From contig BGZK01001018.1 of the NCBI GenBank assembly GCA_005406025.1, forward strand, positions 124,001 to 188,000: a DNA stretch of 64,000 bases, written 5' to 3'. This DNA comes from Eumeta japonica (lineage: Eukaryota > Arthropoda > Insecta > Lepidoptera > Psychidae). Made by a program: the position numbers and the translations under genes. Under the pieces are notes generated by a model. The model saw nothing but the letters and a program-made list of their open reading frames with translations, was not told the origin of the DNA and did no database searches. This document shows positions 1 through 11,329 of the stretch, piece by piece; the stretch's first letter is position 1, and the number at the start of each line of letters is the position of its first letter.

Positions 1-466
1 ATGGGACACTCAAAAATTTAATTAATGATTCATCCGTCTTACAATTTGGACCTTGCATCGTGCCATTTTCATTTATTGCCAATTTAGTAAAACTTGCACA
101 GAATTAAATTTAGAAATACTCAAGATTCAATGAACTCTCACTACAAAGAAATTGAAAGATGCTTTCCCAAAAATGGCATTTACACTTCAATCAATAGTTT
201 TCTAAAATGCAAAAATCCATAGAGTTGAGGAACATACTTTGAAAACTATGATTAACTTGTTTCATCCGTACACTTTTTTATTTTTGAAACTTAAAAAATG
301 TCATATGCGTTTTATATAAGAAAAAACAAGGTTTATTATTATTTTTCAAATTGAGTCATTCTATATCTTCATAACAATATTGTTCAATAAGGTCACCAAC
401 AAGTTATAAAGGTAGTAAATGACTATGTAGCAAATTCAAAGTGATTATTATTTGTTAAATTTACAG
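1..466 (+). other. intron of the SR/RED gene
   Basis: AT-rich sequence upstream of the first visible exon, ending in a normal acceptor. No open exon or recognisable repeat was seen. Confidence 0.5.
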
Positions 467-919
467 GAAAGAAGATAGACCAGAGAGATATGATAATCGA
501 CGAGAAAGAGAAAAAGAAGATCGTAGAGATCGACAAAGAGATGAGAAGCATAGAGATGAGCGCGAAAGAGACAGGGAAGACAAACGTGATAAATTAAAGG
601 ACGAAAGAGATAGGGAACAAAGGAGAGAAAAATATGCAGCTGATAGAGAAGAGAAAAAAGATAAATACCGTGATGATGAAAAGGATCGAAGGGACCGATA
701 TAAAAACGAGAAAAAAGAAAATGATAGAAAAGAAGAGTCTAGACCAAAAAGGATGGAAGTAAAATATGATAGGGAAAGGTTGTATGATCGAGAAAAAAAT
801 GATTTAATGACAGCAAAACAAGCAGAGACCGGAAGAGAAGACAGAAGACGGGAAGAAAAGACGCCGAAGAAACAAGATGGAAGAGAAGAAAGAAAAAAAA
901 GCACCAAATCTAGGGAGAG
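467..919 (+). CDS. SR/RED protein exon A (charged repeat)
   Basis: The acceptor is ttacag at 461-466 and the donor is GTAAAT at 920. The exon enters with its last codon base (G) and leaves after AG (phase 2). It has 151 codons with no stop and is dominated by R, E, D and K. The long open frame on the opposite strand (Ser/Leu-rich) is a shadow of this composition. Confidence 0.85.
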
Positions 920-3900
920 GTAAATAAATTGCAGCCAGAAATAACTTGACTATAGTTATTACATAACAAATTGATGGTTTTTCATGATCTTTATGATAAT
1001 GATGAACGGCTTATAATCAATGCTCAATAATTCAGTTGCTTTAGAGTTACACTTTTTTTTCTGGCATATCGTGACTTTGTAGTCACTACATTTATTGTCA
1101 CAATTATTTGATAAGTGGGTAAATTGAAAAAAAAAATTCTTAAGTAATTTTTTTAATTTTCATTACCTCTCGCTCTGAAGCTTACCTCCAGCCACTATGG
1201 TTAGTTATCAATATTATTTCAAATCCAGCTAGTAACTTATTCCGTTTATTGGGATTTTGTGTATCAAATTTAAAAAAAGTTAAACCCTCACGGGATCGCT
1301 CATTTGTTTATTTGTCCGTCAGTAATACTAATGAATGGGAAATGTAAATAAATAAATTTTGTATATAGAGGTCACTTATAGAGGTATATTAGGAAATTTA
1401 GAAAAATAACTTTTGCAAACTTTACTGTGTGACCTATAATTGAAAGGGCTTGTTGTGGGGGGTCTCAAATATATATTAGTTCAGGGAAAGTTTTTTCATA
1501 TTTCATATATAAATTCAAGATTGTTTTTCATCATTTTTATTTTCATGTAATCAATGTACAATTTTATATGCCATTTTGCTCAACAACTTGTCGTTTTGTA
1601 GGTAGTGACATAATCCCATTGCTGTAGAAATTTTTGGATTTCTGATCAAAAATCTGCAATAACCTATCTTGAAGTTAACTTAACACAACCTGTACAATCC
1701 TGAAGAGACTGAAACAGGTTAAAATATGAGTGTGTAAGGTCAGGGCCATAGCTCTGAAGCATTAGCACTTCCCAATCAAACTCTCCCAATATTTGCTGAG
1801 TGGCTAAATATGTTTGTGTACTGGCATTATCATGATAAAAAACCACATCCTTTCTGTTGATCAATTCTGGTAATTTTTTCTCTATTGCTCGAGTCTCATC
1901 AACTATTGGCAGTAGAGATCAATTTGATTGTTTTGCCCCACAGTAGAAGCTCATAATGAATAATGCCCTTCCCATGCCACCATACATATAGCATTTACTT
2001 GTCGCGAGTTAAACCAGATTTCTCTATAATTTGTGAAGCTTGCTTGCCTGTTGATCTTTTTCACATGTTCTTGCCGTAGATAATCTATTTTCATCACCAG
2101 TAATCAATCTTTTCAAAAATGGTTTCTTTTTCAATGTGTTTTAAAAAAGAAAAATTAGTACAGGATTCTTTTAGATTAGATTTCTTTCAGTGAATTTGTG
2201 TGGGACCCAAGTATTGAGCTTTTTTGTATATTCAGCTTTTGCCAAATGGGTCAAAACGGTTTTGTGGTCAATAGCTATCTCTTCAGCTATTTCATAAGAA
2301 CTAAAATGTCGATCTTGCTCCACTTTTTCCAAAATGGCATCAACTTTATTCTTAACAGGTTCTATCAGAGCGAGGTTCTTCTTTGACATCACAATTAATT
2401 GAACCTAATCGAAAACACTTGAACCAGTTTTGTGCTACTCTTAGCGATACTACATTAGGTTCATAAACATCACAATTTTTTTTTTTGTGGTTTGTGTTGC
2501 ATTTTTCCCTTTTTTTTGTATTTCTACATTAGATTCAATCATCTTGGTGGACAGAAAAACAATAAAAAAATGGCAGGATACCATTTTTACTTTTAATTTT
2601 ACTTCTTTTAAAATGTCATCTATTTAATGGTCTTAAAACTAACCAGATATAAAAAGCACAACCGAAGAGATTTTATTCCAACTTTTTACTTATAAAATAT
2701 GAAAACACTTTTTCTCCGATCTAATATATATGAAAATTATAATAATAAAATTAATTTTCAAATAAATGGTTTTAGTTATTTAAGAAAATTGTTGAAAATA
2801 ACTTTACCTTATGTCCAAAACTAATGAGACTTATATTTGCAGTTGTTTTAGCTAACACAAATGAATTAGTGTCAAATAAAAAAAAATGGTACATAACATT
2901 TAATATTGAACCCTCTCCATGCGAGTTCAACTAGCACTTGTCCATTTTGTTTTTCTTCATATTTTCTCTCATGAAAATGCTTTTCTGTATCCATTTAGCT
3001 TGTGTATTATCTTAGATATTCTTTCTGTAAAAATATTTGTTGTCATGGTAATACACAGCATTATAAATTTTGTTAGTAAAGTGAATAAAATTTATTAGTG
3101 TTTTTCTCTCTTTCATTATTCATTTTTTATGACAAATAATTTTGATTTATGTTTAGATATTATATTTAAGACATAAGAAAATTATAAATTATTCGTGATT
3201 ATTTGTTATTGAAAGATTTTATATGTTAACTCTTATTAACGTAGGAAGAAAAGATTTGCAGTATTTAATGTGTTTATATGTATGTATGTTTGCATGTATA
3301 TCACCCAAAAACTTTGTATGAAAGTGAATAGGGTTTTCAAGATTTTTCAGTTTAATTAAAAAATTGCATATATACAAACATAGAAATAGATATTGCATAT
3401 TCATGTGAATGAGGCCGAAGGTGGAAGTTACTTATATCAAAATCGTGTTTGGTCGCAGGACGAAGTCGCCAGCGCCGCAGGGGACGAGCGCGCGCGCGCC
3501 CAACGAGCGCCAGTATACCCCCGACCGACCCGCCGACACCTCGCAAGCCAAGCAGGTCAGCTCAACAACTACAATATTTTCTATACATAAGAACTTCTGA
3601 TGAATATTCAATATATATTAGAAGATACATTGTATGACGGGAAAAGCGCCGCCAAGTTATTGGTTAATAAGTTAAGTTTCGTCTCTGTCCTCCATTGATG
3701 TACGCATATACATTTTAAAATCAACCTGGCCATTTTCGCTGAGTGCTCATAATAATAGATAAATATTTGAAAGGGTCAACCACCAATTTCTATCTCAAAA
3801 GCTGTATGCATATAGAGTGCACAGCAGTCTTTTTTAGGCGGATTGGTACATAGCTCAACAACAGAAACCAGCTTGTTGCGCTTAAAGGTTACATGTCATC

Positions 3901-6522
3901 TCATCTTTATATAACTTATGGAGTTGCATAGAGGTCGCACTTAGGGCCTTTGTTTTAATGTATTCATCAATGATTTAATTGATCTACTCTATGCAGATGA
4001 TCTTAGTCTTTTGTCAAATAACCTCACACAAAGACTGAATGCCTTCAGAAGGTCTTAAACATGATATAGCTAGTGCAACAAAAATTTTATAACTCTTAAT
4101 ATGTCCAAATGTCTTGCCATAAGTTACGAATTGGTAGTTTAATTGCGGTTTATTATGATTGGTACACGTAAATAATTATTGATACACTACCATTTGTTTG
4201 CCAGAAGTTATTGATGAACTCTATAAAAATAGCTGTAAACATTGTGTCATCCTTGAAGCACGACAATGCCAGTTCTCACACGGCTAAACAGACAAATAAT
4301 TTTTTGAAGGGAAAATGTAGAACTTATGAACAATCCTGCATACAGTTATGGCCTGGTATCTTGTGATTTTAGGAACTCACGAAAATAGGAATTTCACTAA
4401 TTATGCGGTCAATTATTTTCATCACCAGAAGAGGTTGTCAAAGAGTATGTAAAACGTGTTTCCGAGATTACCAAGGAGAAGTGGCATTCATGTTTTCAAA
4501 ATTGTTTTATTCATATGAAAAACTGCATTTATTTATGCTAATGGAGAAGATTTTGAGAAACAGGAAATTTATTTTTGACCATTCCTAGTAATTTTTTCTC
4601 ATTCATTCCAGAATTTTTCAGTGCTCCATATGTATTATAACCCAATTTCAAAAATGTATCGCCTTTACAATGATCTAGTATCTTAGCACGAAGATCTGGA
4701 CGTTGCTATTGTTTTAATTACTTAATACTTTTTTATTGTTTGTCTGCATATACTGTCCTGTGCTGTGCAGCACACAGGATTACAATGCTGCTACTAATAC
4801 ATAATTCTTATGCTCACTAGCAATGCATTGATTATTATCTGTTTTGTATGATCTGTTATGAAATAAGTAAATACATAAAATCTGATAAAATTATTTGAGA
4901 ATTAAAAAATAAATTATTCATTTTTTTCATACTCTTTGTAAAGCTGTTCGCATTGAGTCTATGTGATTTGTTATTTATTAAATATTGCATGCTGATTGGG
5001 AAAAAGGGTATGTTAGGTTTCATGTGCATACATTTTAGACACCTGTAGTTTTAACTTAAAAGTTCTTTCCTGCATAAAATCACAGGCAAAAGCTACTTAA
5101 GTATTTTGGATTATTTATGTCAATTAATTATAACTGCTTACGCATTCACCTATGGACCGTCTCTTGCGTAGCTCTGACTATGTCCAGCCGCCCAAACAAA
5201 CCGTTTTCCGAAAGTTTTAGCGTCGTTGACCATGCCCGCCCATTCTGGCAAATTATACATAAGATTAAAGTGCATTATTAGCGATTATGCTTAGTGTATG
5301 TATACTATGCAAAGGCCCTTGATTTTATCTATGCCTGAGCAAGGCATATAAGCAATATTTGTACAACATGACTACTATGTCAGGTCGAGTTCAGAATTAA
5401 TTTGAAACTAAATTGTAGAGAATTGTGAGACATATTATTTGCAAAACTCTTTTTCGAGTATGTTATTTAAATTTTGTAAATGTTTTTCAGTTCTAGTGAC
5501 ATGGAATCTTAAACAGAGAGCTTTGTAATAAATAGTATTGAAGGCTCTATAGTGTGGCTCTGTGGGAGTTAAGATTATTCTATTTGTACATTAGGTTGTT
5601 CAACCAGTTAGAATGCTAGATTTGTACGTTAATGACAATAATGCATTAACCTGTTTTGTACAGGATAAGGAGCGTCAAGAAGCACGAAAGGAGCTGATGG
5701 AGATCGTGCGGTTGATCAAGTCTCGGCAGCGTGATCGCGAAAGAAATGCTGCTCTCGCCGGTGTGTTTTATTTTTATATCATTTAAATATATAATATATT
5801 CTGCGGTAGAGCCGTAGAGCCGGGTCGTGGGCAACTGGACTGCAGCACGAAAACAGGCCGGCGAGACCGGTGAGATTCACATTGTCACAAAATACAGAGG
5901 TGAGGTAACAGCTTTCACTGTTGCATTTCCTCTAGTGAGCGAGAGTTCTGGTGGCCCGTTCTCCTCAATTAAATATGCTATTCCTTTGTAAAAGGCCGGC
6001 AATGCACTAGTGACTCCTCTGCTGTTGCGAGTGTTCAAGAGCGATGATCACGTACTACTTGTCTGGTGACTCGCGTACTCGTTTGCCTCTTGGAACGCTA
6101 CAAAAAATAATAAACGAATATCCACTCGCTTTCGTGTAGTCATTGCCTGTGTTTTAGCAACTTCGTTATTATTATCACATTTTTTGTGTAAAAAGGCTTT
6201 AATATTAATCAGGTATCTATAGCAGCGTTGAAAACAATGCGGGATGTTTTGGAGCTAACCATTGCACATATTAATTTTTTTTTAATTTTTGTCAAAATAT
6301 TGTTTTAATTAATTATCAAATTACTTTCAAATGAAATTAATATCAGATATTCCTTCAATTAAAGAAAAGAAGAAGAAAAGAGCCAAAAGCTCGAGCGGGT
6401 CATCGCGTTCTCGTTCTCGATCCCGTTCTCGCAAGCGCCGCGGGAAGAGCGAGGGCAGCAAGTCGCGCGGTCGCCGGCGTCGCTCACGTGCGCGCAACTC
6501 CTCGAGCGACTCGTCCGATTAA
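467..6522 (+). CDS. Arg/Ser- and Arg/Glu/Asp/Lys-rich nuclear protein, C-terminal part (4 exons, 5' partial)
   Basis: Four exons (467-919, 3459-3555, 5664-5760, 6347-6522) join with matching phases and end at a TAA at 6520-6522, giving about 273 residues. Residues 1-151 are almost entirely R, E, D and K in alternating-charge runs. Then comes a Pro/Ala-rich linker, then a helical segment (DKERQEARKELMEIVRLIKS), a Lys cluster (KEKKKKRAK) and an RS tail with repeated SRSR ending NSSSDSSD. Such RED and RS tails are typical of pre-mRNA splicing, export or 3'-processing factors, so nuclear-speckle localisation is likely. No RNA-binding domain is visible in this part, so I do not name the gene. The upstream exons are left of the window. 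All introns use GT-AG. Introns 1 and 2 carry mariner and LINE debris, and intron 3 carries a SINE-like copy. The nearest canonical AATAAA is about 700 bases downstream, at 7219. Confidence 0.85.
1275..1335. repeat. short lepidopteran-type dispersed repeat (fragment)
   Basis: A short stretch with the pattern AACCCTCACGGGATCGCTCA followed by TTTGTCCGTC. It resembles segments near 8.65 kb and 48.05 kb (GGATCACTT plus repeated CTGTC). The family was not identified. Confidence 0.35.
1600..2450 (-). mobile_element. decayed mariner transposase (irritans-like), in intron 1 of the SR/RED gene
   Basis: Two open pieces on the - strand and the interrupted sequence between them read as a mariner transposase. 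The N-terminal piece (2171-2392) has a helix-turn-helix stretch followed by the mariner WVPH motif (NTWVPHKFTERN). The C-terminal piece (1664-1864) has the DDE-region pattern DNASTQT followed by a degraded version of the PYSPDLAPSDYHLFRSLQ signature (SYGPDLTHSYFNLFQSLQ). Frameshifts and stops between the pieces make it inactive. It lies antisense to the host gene. Confidence 0.8.
3459..3555 (+). CDS. SR/RED protein exon B (Pro/Ala-rich linker)
   Basis: The acceptor is ggtcgcag and the donor is CAG|GTCAGC. The 97 bases complete the split AGG codon and then read 32 codons, from TKSPAPQGTS to the end at AKQ. GC content is far above the flanks, as in the other exons of this gene. Confidence 0.8.
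3930..4125 (+). mobile_element. reverse-transcriptase fragment of a non-LTR retrotransposon
   Basis: After the frame is followed across an internal deletion, the + strand shows a reading like SHLGPLCFNVFINDLIDLLY and then the catalytic YADD box (LLYADDLSLLS), followed by NAFRR and NMSKC. This is the palm-domain order of LINE reverse transcriptases. It is heavily truncated and inactive, and it lies in intron 2 of the SR/RED gene. Confidence 0.65.
4230..4590 (+). mobile_element. mariner transposase C-terminal remnant
   Basis: The + strand reads HDNASSHTAKQTNNFL (second catalytic Asp region). After a broken stretch it gives SPEEVVKEYVKRVSEITKEK and then W..CF..CFI.MKNCI, ending GEDFEKQ, which matches the end of mariner transposases. 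It is a different copy and orientation from the one at 1.6-2.45 kb. It is broken by stops and frameshifts. Confidence 0.7.
5664..5760 (+). CDS. SR/RED protein exon C (helical segment)
   Basis: The acceptor is ttgtacag and the donor is G|GTGTGT. It has 32 codons plus one base. The product is a charged amphipathic helix with heptad-like Leu/Ile spacing (LMEIVRLI), probably a coiled coil or protein-binding helix. Confidence 0.8.
5845..6110 (+). repeat. lepidopteran SINE/LINE-tail repeat, copy 1
   Basis: Shares an ordered series of blocks with 8865-9120. Examples are GGGCAACTGGACTGCAGCAC against GGCCAACTTGACTGCAGTAC, then GCAGCTTTCACTGTTG or a close variant, then a GGTGGCCC block, then GGCCGGCAATGCACTAGTGA. 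The last block (GGCCGGCAACGCACT type, followed by a gene-like CTCGTTTGCC end) is a very abundant lepidopteran sequence. This copy sits in intron 3 of the SR/RED gene. Confidence 0.65.
6347..6522 (+). CDS. SR/RED protein terminal exon (RS tail)
   Basis: The acceptor is aatatcag. The frame continues from exon C through a split GAT codon. It encodes a Lys cluster, then SR dipeptide repeats, a basic block (GRRRRSRAR) and an acidic/serine end (SSSDSSD), then TAA. The RS dipeptides are likely SR-kinase targets. Confidence 0.85.
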
Positions 6523-8625
6523 CAACCCGCAAAGGATTTGGACAGGTTCTAGATCGCCGTTACTGTCTTAGAACTGTGTTATGTATGATCCCCCCTGCCC
6601 CTTTGTTTGATTTCTAACTATTTCTGTGTACAGATTTTAATAGTATAATTACATTTTTATAGTATAACTTCAATTTTATAGTATAACTTCAATTATTTTG
6701 TTTTATTTTTTTATAATTAGGTGCCTCCAAAGTTATTTATAACACGCACATTTTACGCATTTTCCAAAGAAACATTTTTATTCTTTAAATAATACCATAG
6801 AATCAATTTTCATTTTTTAACAATTCCTCGATTTAAAAGATTTCAGGAGGATACATTCAGTTCTTTTAGTTATATTTTTCATATTAACACTTTAAAAAAT
6901 AGATATAGTTTAATTTCATACAGTGATTAATTTTTTCTTACTAAAGAAATGGTTATTGATTGACAAAAACAGATCATATGTGTACACAGATTTACATTTA
7001 TTAATACTTTTTGGTTTTAGGAAAAGAAATTTTGAATAGCATGTATGATTCTACACAGATAAATTAAGAAATTTTCTGACAGATAGAGCTTACTACCACT
7101 ACAAATTTTCGCTTAAATTTTCGTAATAATTGGAGAAAATAATTACAATTTGGCAAACAATTCTCTTAATTTTATAGACATTAGATGTCGCTTTGGAAAT
7201 TTTTCTAAATGTTTGTATAATAAAAATCGCTAAACAAACAAACTTTGGCATTTCAATCTGATGAATGGTAAAAAAACAAATAATATTGTAGTTATACTCT
7301 AATAAAATAATGTCCATTAATACTTTGCCCATTTTAAGTATATCAAAGGTTAGAAAAGATGGCAACACACGCTACAGAATGTTTTAAATATCACATGAAA
7401 TCGTCTAAGTTTAATATAAAAGCTAAATTATGGGTAATTTTTTGTGACAGTTATGACTCCACACATTTGGCATGCGTCACTCTAAGACTGCCTTAATAAT
7501 TTCAGTTGGTAAAACGAGGCACCACCTTTTAGTTATTGCGTGTAAGTTTGTAACTGTATGAGTTACTCCACCAGGTCCGGTTGACACATTAGCACTCTAA
7601 CTAATTGAGTAAACATATGAATAGCATTGCAAAAGAAGTAACAAATACTTAGACATACTAATTACAACTAAAATTAAGGATTACTTAATTGCAAATGAAA
7701 TTTATAGTTTTTAGTTTATTAGCACAGTTAATGATGTTCTGACTTAATTACAGAGTGGTCTGTACTTCATGCTGCAATTAAATATGTGTAATGAAATTAA
7801 ATAAATATTCTTGAGAAGTATGTTATTTTTTATTTCTATTTAGTGATGAAAGGATGATATTTTGCACTTCCCAAATCAAGCCCTCAATCGTTCTATAAGA
7901 TAAATTTAAGTATTTTGAGTAATTATGTAGAAAGCTTTAACAAATATTTTTATTCTTGTTCCAAACGATATACAATTTTGGAATGTAGCCCATAAAAATT
8001 CTATGAACCTGTGTCCTATAGTAAATTGGACATTCTTTCCAAGTCTTCGTAAGGAAAATGCATGTACTTATTTCACCCACAAAAGAAACTACACAAAGGA
8101 GAGTAATGTGTTTATCAACCTATATATCTGTTTGTTTCTTTGTAGCTTTCTAAAGACCAAACGCATGGGCCGACTTTGATTATTCTTGTGTTAATTGATT
8201 TATCTTCATGCGAGTGTCACTAAAAATATCACAGAAATGAAAATTCAACATGGCGACATCCAGGCGCCATATGGTGAAAAAGAAAAAAATTAAAATCGAC
8301 GAACTATGAAGTGGGGTATCATGGAATAGGTTTTTAAAAATATTTCTAGTTTTCTTTAATCATTTTTCGTTTTGAATGAACATTTATGATCTATAATTTA
8401 ATGATTTGAAGTTGGTTAACTTCTCACTAAAATTTTCAAAACTAATCACAAACAATTGGGGGCAGACTACAAATATTTACCATATTTAGATTTAATGATT
8501 TTACATCATCCTGTTTCCATCTTTTATGTTCACTTTTACGCAGTCAGATTTTTAAATTCTGTATTAGTTCCGTTTTCATTTTAGTAAGTTTTAAGTTGTT
8601 ATTTATGTCAAGTACATATTTTAGG
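6523..8625. other. 3' UTR of the SR/RED gene and AT-rich intergenic DNA
   Basis: About 150 bases of UTR-like sequence follow the TAA, then AT-rich DNA. AATAAA occurs at 7219. The minus ORF at 7099-7368 has no coding character. Nothing else was recognised. Confidence 0.4.
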
Positions 8626-8629
8626 GTAC

Positions 8630-8790
8630 CATATCTTTAAAGAAAAAAGGGACCCTTGTAGGATCACTTAATTTTACATCTGTCTGTCTGTCACGACCCT
8701 TTTCGTCCGAACGCGTGGAGGCATTAAGTTGAAATTAACGTCAAATACTTAATGTCTGCGGTGTCTTAGAGTTGTAAAATAATCAATGTT
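8630..8790 (+). repeat. dispersed repeat with CTGTCTGTCTGTC block
   Basis: Contains GGGACCCTTGTAGGATCACT and then a triple CTGT run and CACGACCC. An inverted relative is at 48000-48100. I recognise it as a common lepidopteran repeat but cannot give its family. Confidence 0.45.
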
Positions 8791-8864
8791 TCTAAGTCAA
8801 AGTAATGAAAAAATATGGTCAAACTACTGCCATTTGTACCTTATATTTTGAAATTTTGTGCTCA

Positions 8865-9125
8865 AGTCATACTGTGGCCAACTTGACTGCAGTACAAAAT
8901 GAGCGGGCTTGACCCGTGAAATATCTCATTTGGTATACGGACACGAAGTAGCAGCTTTCACTGTTGTATTTCGTCCTGTGAGTGACAGTTTCGGTGGCCC
9001 ACTCTCCTCTTCTCCTTCTATCAACCGGATATCTCAATAGGCCGACGATGCACTGGTGACTCCTTCATTGTCCACGGGCGTCAGTAACCACCTACTCTCT
9101 AATGACACTCCATGCCCCTTGAATA
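8865..9125 (+). repeat. lepidopteran SINE/LINE-tail repeat, copy 2
   Basis: Homologous to copy 1 at 5845-6110 in the same orientation, block by block, with many substitutions. This copy directly follows the CTGTC-type repeat, so the two may be parts of one composite element. Confidence 0.6.
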
Positions 9126-9869
9126 TGATATAGAAAAAACGTAAGAAAATCAAAAAAATTAAAGGGTTTTCTAAAGTTATTCCATGACCGTCGGCCGTTA
9201 TCATGCCCGCCACGTGTCTGCACTTACCGCCTGTAGACATGACATGACAGAATAACAGACTAGTATCTGTGATTGTTGACGGCACATGTCTGGCGTGTAT
9301 AATGTCTGTAGATTAAATGGGGCTTTTGTTTGTGAAGACCACATGCTATGGGTATTCTTCAGTTAGGTGAGCAAAACAGCAAAACATCAACAGAAGAAAG
9401 ATTAAAAAGCAACACTACCAAACACTGGTCCACACTTCGAGTATGACGGCATCAAATAATTTCTGAAGGACCGTAAGTACTGGTCTTCTACGTGTACCTA
9501 TACATGTCATTAATACAATTGTAAATTGTACTGTATGTGCATTTTTCTAAAATTAATTTTTAAATTTTTTATGGCACTGTGTGTGTAAAGTTTTCTAATT
9601 GCCCGCGAGGCAATATAACGTGCGTTGCGTCGCTAACAATAAATTATAAATACATTTACAACGCGGTTTGATTACTAAAATAGAATAAAACACATTTTTT
9701 TATTTTATGAATTCATCATCACTTCGATCATATATACAGTATGGAATCGATCATGTACCTTTCCGCAAGTATTCATAATCTTTTTAGAACAAATTTGCCA
9801 AAGAAATCATAGTCATTGAACTAGCCGCTTATGAGAAAAATAGTTCAGAACGTGAACGTATAAACTTAC

Positions 9870-9999
9870 GAAGTACATCTTTAGCGCTTAGTGACAGCGG
9901 ACACGCGCACGATGCACCCCCGCCCAACCCGTCATTCAAAAGGTGTTGATCACGCGGCGGGATCGTCCGTCCGTGCGTAGTCAACGACCGGACCCGCAG
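9870..9999 (-). CDS. candidate exon of an unknown - strand gene
   Basis: A GC-rich island in AT-rich DNA, bounded on the - strand by an AG (ctctaaag) and by a perfect donor (CTTC|GTAAGT). Two frames are notable. Phase 0 is open throughout (LRVRSLTTHGRTIPPRDQHL and so on, to SAKDVLR). The frame that would follow a phase-1 exon reads AGPVVDYARTDDPAA and then a stop. I recognise no domain. It could be an internal or a terminal exon, or part of a repeat. Confidence 0.35.
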
Positions 10000-10040
10000 C
10001 TTTAGAGGTTTAGGTATTTTGTTATAAAGTGTTACGTTTA

Positions 10041-10042
<2 letters not shown>

Positions 10043-10092
<50 letters not shown>
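10043..10092. repeat. (AT)n microsatellite
   Basis: About 25 uninterrupted AT units. The Tyr-Ile ORFs that cross it on both strands are artefacts. Confidence 0.95.
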
Positions 10093-10095
<3 letters not shown>

Positions 10096-10879
10096 CATTT
10101 CATTTTTATGTTTACTACATTACGTTTTGTTTTAAGTTAGCCGCGAGTGCTTACATTATTATAAAATTTAATCTCCAATTTTCTTCGATTATTTTAAACT
10201 TATTAATTTACTGCACGCAGCAAGCTATTTCAGAAGTTTTTTTTTGTGCCTTGTGACATCTAAAAACATCTTTGACGAGCATCGTTGACTGATTTTATAT
10301 TGCAGCCATATATATCGCAAAAATCTCTTTTGTCACATGTTGTAATTGTCAATGGCTTGTCTTCACTTAACTCTAACTCTTAATTCTATAAATACGACAT
10401 GGAACCTAAGGATTGTTCAGTTATTTTACTACTGAGCTAGCGCATACTGCAACTTCCATGTTTCGTCATTTTCAGCAATTTACCTTATAATTTTTTTTGG
10501 TCACGATAAGTTTTTCAGGCGTCATATTTAAATAACGAAAGCATTTCACGCAAACAGACCGAATATTTAGCATCAGCTCTTCATCCTGTCAAACTAGATT
10601 CAGCCACTTATGATATCATTACAAAATTTATTGTGACCTCCTACAATATGAGTCAATATACCTATCACGTTTCATATTTACTATACGAGAATCTTAAGAC
10701 CAACGTGTTTCGACGACGTGCGATATTTTGGTGAATTGGCCGTTTCGTACTACTGTGAAACAAATTCTTGCTTTTAATAATGCCGAAAAATCGCTCAGTT
10801 CTGCTGATACATTGACATAATTTAAAAAGAACGTAATTTAATATTAGCAGAACACCAAACAGAAAATTTAATCGACATG

Positions 10880-11170
10880 GTTCTTTAACTTAAACTTTGA
10901 CACCGCTTTGCTCAGAAGACATAACAGCCGCGCCGTCACATGTTTGAGCTATTATTTTGGACAAGCAGTTATATTCTTCGAGGACACGCAAAAGGGCTGA
11001 AGTCAGTGAAATACTTGTGAGAACCAAATTGACATCCGTCTGTTTTATAAATCGATTGACTACTTTTGAATCTACAAAATATCGCAACGTAACGAGCTGT
11101 GCCTTTTCTCTGACATCCGACGGTTCATCAATAAAAATCAGTATCCTGAATTTGTTTTTTTTTCCATCTA
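10880..11170 (-). mobile_element. hAT / ZMYM1-type transposase fragment
   Basis: The - strand reads a segment with RYFVDSKVVNRFI, then LRVLEEYNCLSKIIAQTCDG and AAVMS. The order 'LI.Q.YDGA.VM' with an upstream 'RYV...V.E.F' is the hallmark of the DUF4371/hAT-like transposase core seen in ZMYM1-like proteins. Ends are missing, so this is a remnant. Confidence 0.65.
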
Positions 11171-11329
11171 TATCAGAGAGGCAGTATTAGAAATTAAAAC
11201 ATAAGGTCGTAAGAGCTTGAGTGGAAGTTAGTAAATAACTCGAAAATACTATCATATTTCTACAAAAAATTTAATAAATATATATTAAGTGGGTGCAGAC
11301 CCTCAAAATCATCGTTTGATGTCTTTGAA

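Noticed and set aside
461..907. 148-codon open frame on the - strand, Ser/Leu/Phe-rich
   Set aside because: It is the exact antisense of the charged exon 467-919. RED codons read as Ser/Leu/Phe on the other strand.
3393..3637. Three overlapping + strand ORFs and one - strand ORF around 3.4-3.6 kb
   Set aside because: They run through the splice sites of exon 3459-3555; only the spliced frame fits its neighbours.
7099..7368. 89-codon - strand ORF rich in Ile/Phe/Asn
   Set aside because: Composition is that of AT-rich noncoding DNA.
9829..10256. ORFs with long Tyr-Ile runs on both strands
   Set aside because: Products of the (AT)n microsatellite; the same applies to 14822-15025.
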